Below are positions 61,584 to 64,000 of a DNA stretch of 64,000 nucleotides, piece by piece. A model generated the notes under the pieces. It ran no database searches. It was not told the origin of the DNA and saw only the letters and a program-made list of their open reading frames with translations. The translations under genes and the position numbers were made by a program. Each line of letters starts with the position of its first letter. Position 1 is the first letter of the stretch. Source of the stretch: Cryobacterium psychrotolerans (GTDB lineage: Bacteria > Actinomycetota > Actinomycetes > Actinomycetales > Microbacteriaceae); NCBI RefSeq assembly GCF_900101115.1, contig NZ_FNFU01000010.1, positions 37,341 through 101,340 of the forward strand, given 5' to 3'.

Positions 61584-62069
61584 CTAAATGCGACTGATGG
61601 AAAGCAGGATGAGGCTGGGCCGGTGAACGTGAAGCGGGATCGTGCGGAACGAGCTGACAACGAAACCGCCGGCGTCAAGAAGTTGCCTGTACACCGAAGG
61701 CTGGCGAGTCAGACGAATGAGAGCCACGACAATGAGCAACACCGAGCAGGTCATCGCCAGGATGCCGCAACCGGCCATCAAGTCGTCCCCGAAGCTGAGC
61801 CATCCCCCATCGAAGCCGGAGGCGACGGCGACGACGGCATCCGCACCAGCGCTGGCCACCATTTCGTTCGCACCGGTGAGGTACTCAGCTGGCGCTGAGG
61901 CGCCCGGTGCAGCGACGGCCATCTCATGCTCTGCGCCGACGCCGGCACCGGAAGAATGAGCGGCGAACAAGCCGAGGAGCAGGGCAGCCGTGGCCAGAAC
62001 CGACACGATCACGGAGCGGAAGACATGGCGTCGGGGACGTCCCGAGATCGGGGTGTCGTTCACAATCAT
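61584..62069 (-). CDS. DUF6153-like small membrane protein
   Basis: A 161-residue protein with two hydrophobic segments: SVIVSVLATAALLLGLFAAH near the N-terminus and MAGCGILAMTCSVLLIVVAL (about 97-116). The extracytoplasmic loop between is Ala/Gly-rich. This matches DUF6153 as I recall it, a family seen in actinobacterial copper clusters. GGAGGTGAC precedes the ATG at 62067-62069. It lies directly downstream of the CopA-type ATPase gene. Function unknown. Confidence 0.72.
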   Translation of the reverse strand: MIVNDTPISGRPRRHVFRSVIVSVLATAALLLGLFAAHSSGAGVGAEHEMAVAAPGASAPAEYLTGANEMVASAGADAVVAVASGFDGGWLSFGDDLMAGCGILAMTCSVLLIVVALIRLTRQPSVYRQLLDAGGFVVSSFRTIPLHVHRPSLILLSISRI

Positions 62070-62161
62070 GTCACCTCCAGTTCGAATCGGATTGGTTACG
62101 CACAGTTCGGGCCTCTCATACAGTACCCGATGGCCCGAGCGGCCGGCTGGGAGAACGGTGT

Positions 62162-64000
62162 CTAGCCGACCGGGGCGAGATCTCGGAGCTCACCCGAGGT
62201 CGCGTCGCGCACCGGCGTCGGCTCGGACAGCGGGCGGAATCCGCGGAGCCTGAGGCTGTTGCTCACCACGAAGACCGATGAGAGCCCCATGGCGGCGCCG
62301 GCGATCAGGGGGTTGAGCAGGCCGAGCATGGCCAGCGGGATCGCGGCGACGTTGTAGGCGAAGGCCCAGAACAGGTTGGCCTTGATCGTGGCGAGGGTGC
62401 GCCGGGACAGCCGGATGGCATCCGCGGCCGCCATCAGGTCGCTGCGAACGAGCGTCAGGTCGCTGGCCTCGATGGCGACATCGGTTCCGGTGCCCATCGC
62501 AATGCCGAGGTCGGCCGTGGCGAGGGCCACCGCATCGTTCACCCCGTCACCGACCATCGCGACGACCCGACCCTCGCGTTGCAGGGCCCGGACGGCCTCG
62601 GCCTTCTCGGCCGGGAGCAGCTCGGCCCGCACGTCGGTGATGCCCACTTCCGCGGCCACGGCGCGAGCCGCGCGCTCGTTGTCGCCGGTCAGCAGCACAG
62701 GTCGCAGGCCGAGGCGGCGGAAGGCGGCGATCGCGGCCGTGCTGCTCGCCTTGACCGTGTCGGACACGGCGAGGACGCCGCGCGCTTGCCCGTCCCAGGC
62801 GACGGCGACCACGGTCTGCCCGAGCGACTCGAAGGAGGTGAGCGCGTCCGTGAGTTCCACCGGGAGCGTGATGCTCCACTCGTCGGCGAGCCAGCGCGGG
62901 CGGCCGACGAGCACGAGGTGCCCGTCGACGACGGCCTGGACGCCGAGGCCGTCCGTGGAGGCGAATGAATCCAACGGCGGCAGCGGGCCCAAACTGTGCT
63001 GTGCGCCCGCGACAATGGCCGCGGCGATCGGGTGCTCTGAGCCGGTCTCGGCGGCGCCGGCGAGGCGCAGCAGCTCGTCTTCGGCCACGCCGACAGCGGG
63101 AATGGCGGCGACGAGGCCCATCCGGCCTGTGGTCACCGTGCCGGTCTTGTCAAGCACGATGGTGTCGACGCGGCGGGTGGATTCGAGGATCTGCGGCCCC
63201 TTGATCAGGATGCCCAGCTGGGCGCCGCGCCCGGTGCCGACGAGCAGGGCGGTCGGGGTGGCCAGCCCGAGCGCGCAGGGGCAGGCGATGATGAGCGTCG
63301 CCACCGCCGCCGTGAACGCCACGACCGGACCCGCGCCGATGAGGAGCCACACGGCCAGGGTGGCCAGGGAGAGCACGATCACGATCGGCACGAAGATGGC
63401 CGAGACCCGGTCGGCCAGGCGCTGCACGTCGGCCTTGCCGGCCTGGGCCTTCTCGACGAGCCGCCCGATCTGGGCGAGTTCGGTGTCCGAGCCCACGCGG
63501 GTGGCACGCACGACGAGCCGGCCGCCGGAGTTGAGCGTGGCGCCGACGACGACCGCGCCGGGGCCGACCTCCACCGGCACGGCCTCGCCGGTGAGCATGC
63601 TCGCGTCGACGGCGGAGTTACCCTCGACGACCTCGCCGTCGGTGGCGATCTTCTCGCCGGGGCGCACGACGAACAGGTCGCCGACCATCAGCGAGGCGGT
63701 CGGGACCCGGGTTTCGACGCCGTCCCGGAGCAGCGTTGCTTCCTTCGCGCCCAGTTCGAGCAGCGCCTTGAGCGCCGCGCCGGAGCGTTTCTTGGCCCTG
63801 GCCTCGAAGTAGCGTCCGGCCAGGATGAAGACGGTGACCGCGGATGCGACCTCCAGGTAGATCTCGTCGGCCCCGGCCCCCGGCTCCGCCGTGAAGGAGA
63901 ACTCCATCGTCATGCCGGCCATCCCGGCCATGCCGAAGAACAGCGCGTAGAGCGACCAGCCGAGCGAGGCGAGCACGCCGACGCTGATCAGGGTGTCCAT
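62162..64000 (-). CDS. copA: CopA-type copper P1B-ATPase, 5' part cut by window end
   Basis: The C-terminal 612 residues of a Cu(I) exporter; the start lies beyond the right edge. Visible features are a Met-rich outer loop ([14 protein letters not shown]), [10 protein letters not shown], the membrane metal motif [46 protein letters not shown], and the final membrane motifs [13 protein letters not shown] and [16 protein letters not shown] (YN and MxxSS). These mark P1B-1. The missing N-terminus should carry HMA domains. It is upstream of DUF6153-like, DUF305, peptidase and propeller genes in the same direction. Confidence 0.93.
   Translation of the reverse strand: MDTLISVGVLASLGWSLYALFFGMAGMAGMTMEFSFTAEPGAGADEIYLEVASAVTVFILAGRYFEARAKKRSGAALKALLELGAKEATLLRDGVETRVPTASLMVGDLFVVRPGEKIATDGEVVEGNSAVDASMLTGEAVPVEVGPGAVVVGATLNSGGRLVVRATRVGSDTELAQIGRLVEKAQAGKADVQRLADRVSAIFVPIVIVLSLATLAVWLLIGAGPVVAFTAAVATLIIACPCALGLATPTALLVGTGRGAQLGILIKGPQILESTRRVDTIVLDKTGTVTTGRMGLVAAIPAVGVAEDELLRLAGAAETGSEHPIAAAIVAGAQHSLGPLPPLDSFASTDGLGVQAVVDGHLVLVGRPRWLADEWSITLPVELTDALTSFESLGQTVVAVAWDGQARGVLAVSDTVKASSTAAIAAFRRLGLRPVLLTGDNERAARAVAAEVGITDVRAELLPAEKAEAVRALQREGRVVAMVGDGVNDAVALATADLGIAMGTGTDVAIEASDLTLVRSDLMAAADAIRLSRRTLATIKANLFWAFAYNVAAIPLAMLGLLNPLIAGAAMGLSSVFVVSNSLRLRGFRPLSEPTPVRDATSGELRDLAPVG

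Overview
The window is GC-rich chromosomal DNA of an actinobacterium, most likely a member of the Microbacteriaceae (Cryobacterium/Leifsonia type). The gene content (PaaK-like, PucR, LAL and CmtR-type proteins, MoxR-DUF58-TgpA operon, GTG starts, leaderless-looking promoters) and the gene orders yceD-tgpA-DUF58-moxR-coaD-recG and ddl-gpsA-plsC-murA-leuD-leuC support this. The species assignment is inference.

Region 1-34 kb is mainly conserved core. From right to left on the minus strand lie a TPR protein, recG, coaD, a MoxR ATPase, DUF58, a TgpA-type transglutaminase and yceD (cut by the window start). rsmD is divergent. thiL and a DUF3515 lipoprotein are divergent to each other. The minus-strand run leuC-leuD-murA-plsC-gpsA-ddl joins leucine synthesis to cell-wall and phospholipid synthesis. 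A PP2C phosphatase and a TerC metal exporter with an apparent yybP-ykoY manganese riboswitch follow. tdh-kbl (threonine breakdown), tRNA-Glu(CTC), a lipid kinase, a metallo-hydrolase, an MMPL transporter and a CtpE-like P-type ATPase come next. An alanine locus (ald, divergent pucR, cycA) ends this part.

Region 34-42 kb is regulatory and accessory: a TetR-SDR pair with a clear operator, and a large LAL (MalT-like) regulator heading a co-directional group of two membrane proteins, a small protein and a quinone-oxidoreductase-like enzyme.

Region 41.7-64 kb is a metal-resistance region. It holds a CmtR-like sensor with a CDF transporter, a second ArsR sensor with an MFS pump, a permease/TIGR03943 pair, a multicopper oxidase with a SHOCT protein behind a CsoR-like operator, and an unusual CPD-motif copper-type P-ATPase with a His-rich N-terminus. 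A CopA-type ATPase (cut by the window end), a DUF6153-like protein, a DUF305 lipoprotein, three LytM/M23 peptidases and two beta-propeller lipoprotein-like proteins complete it. At least one decayed gene (DUF418 family) and one gene remnant lie here, as expected for a rearranged accessory region.

The most striking unexplained structure is a set of long, nearly perfect palindromes of three sequence families (two copies each). They occupy all five convergent gene junctions in the first 34 kb and none of those in the accessory half. In several of them the stop codons of the flanking genes lie at or inside the stem.
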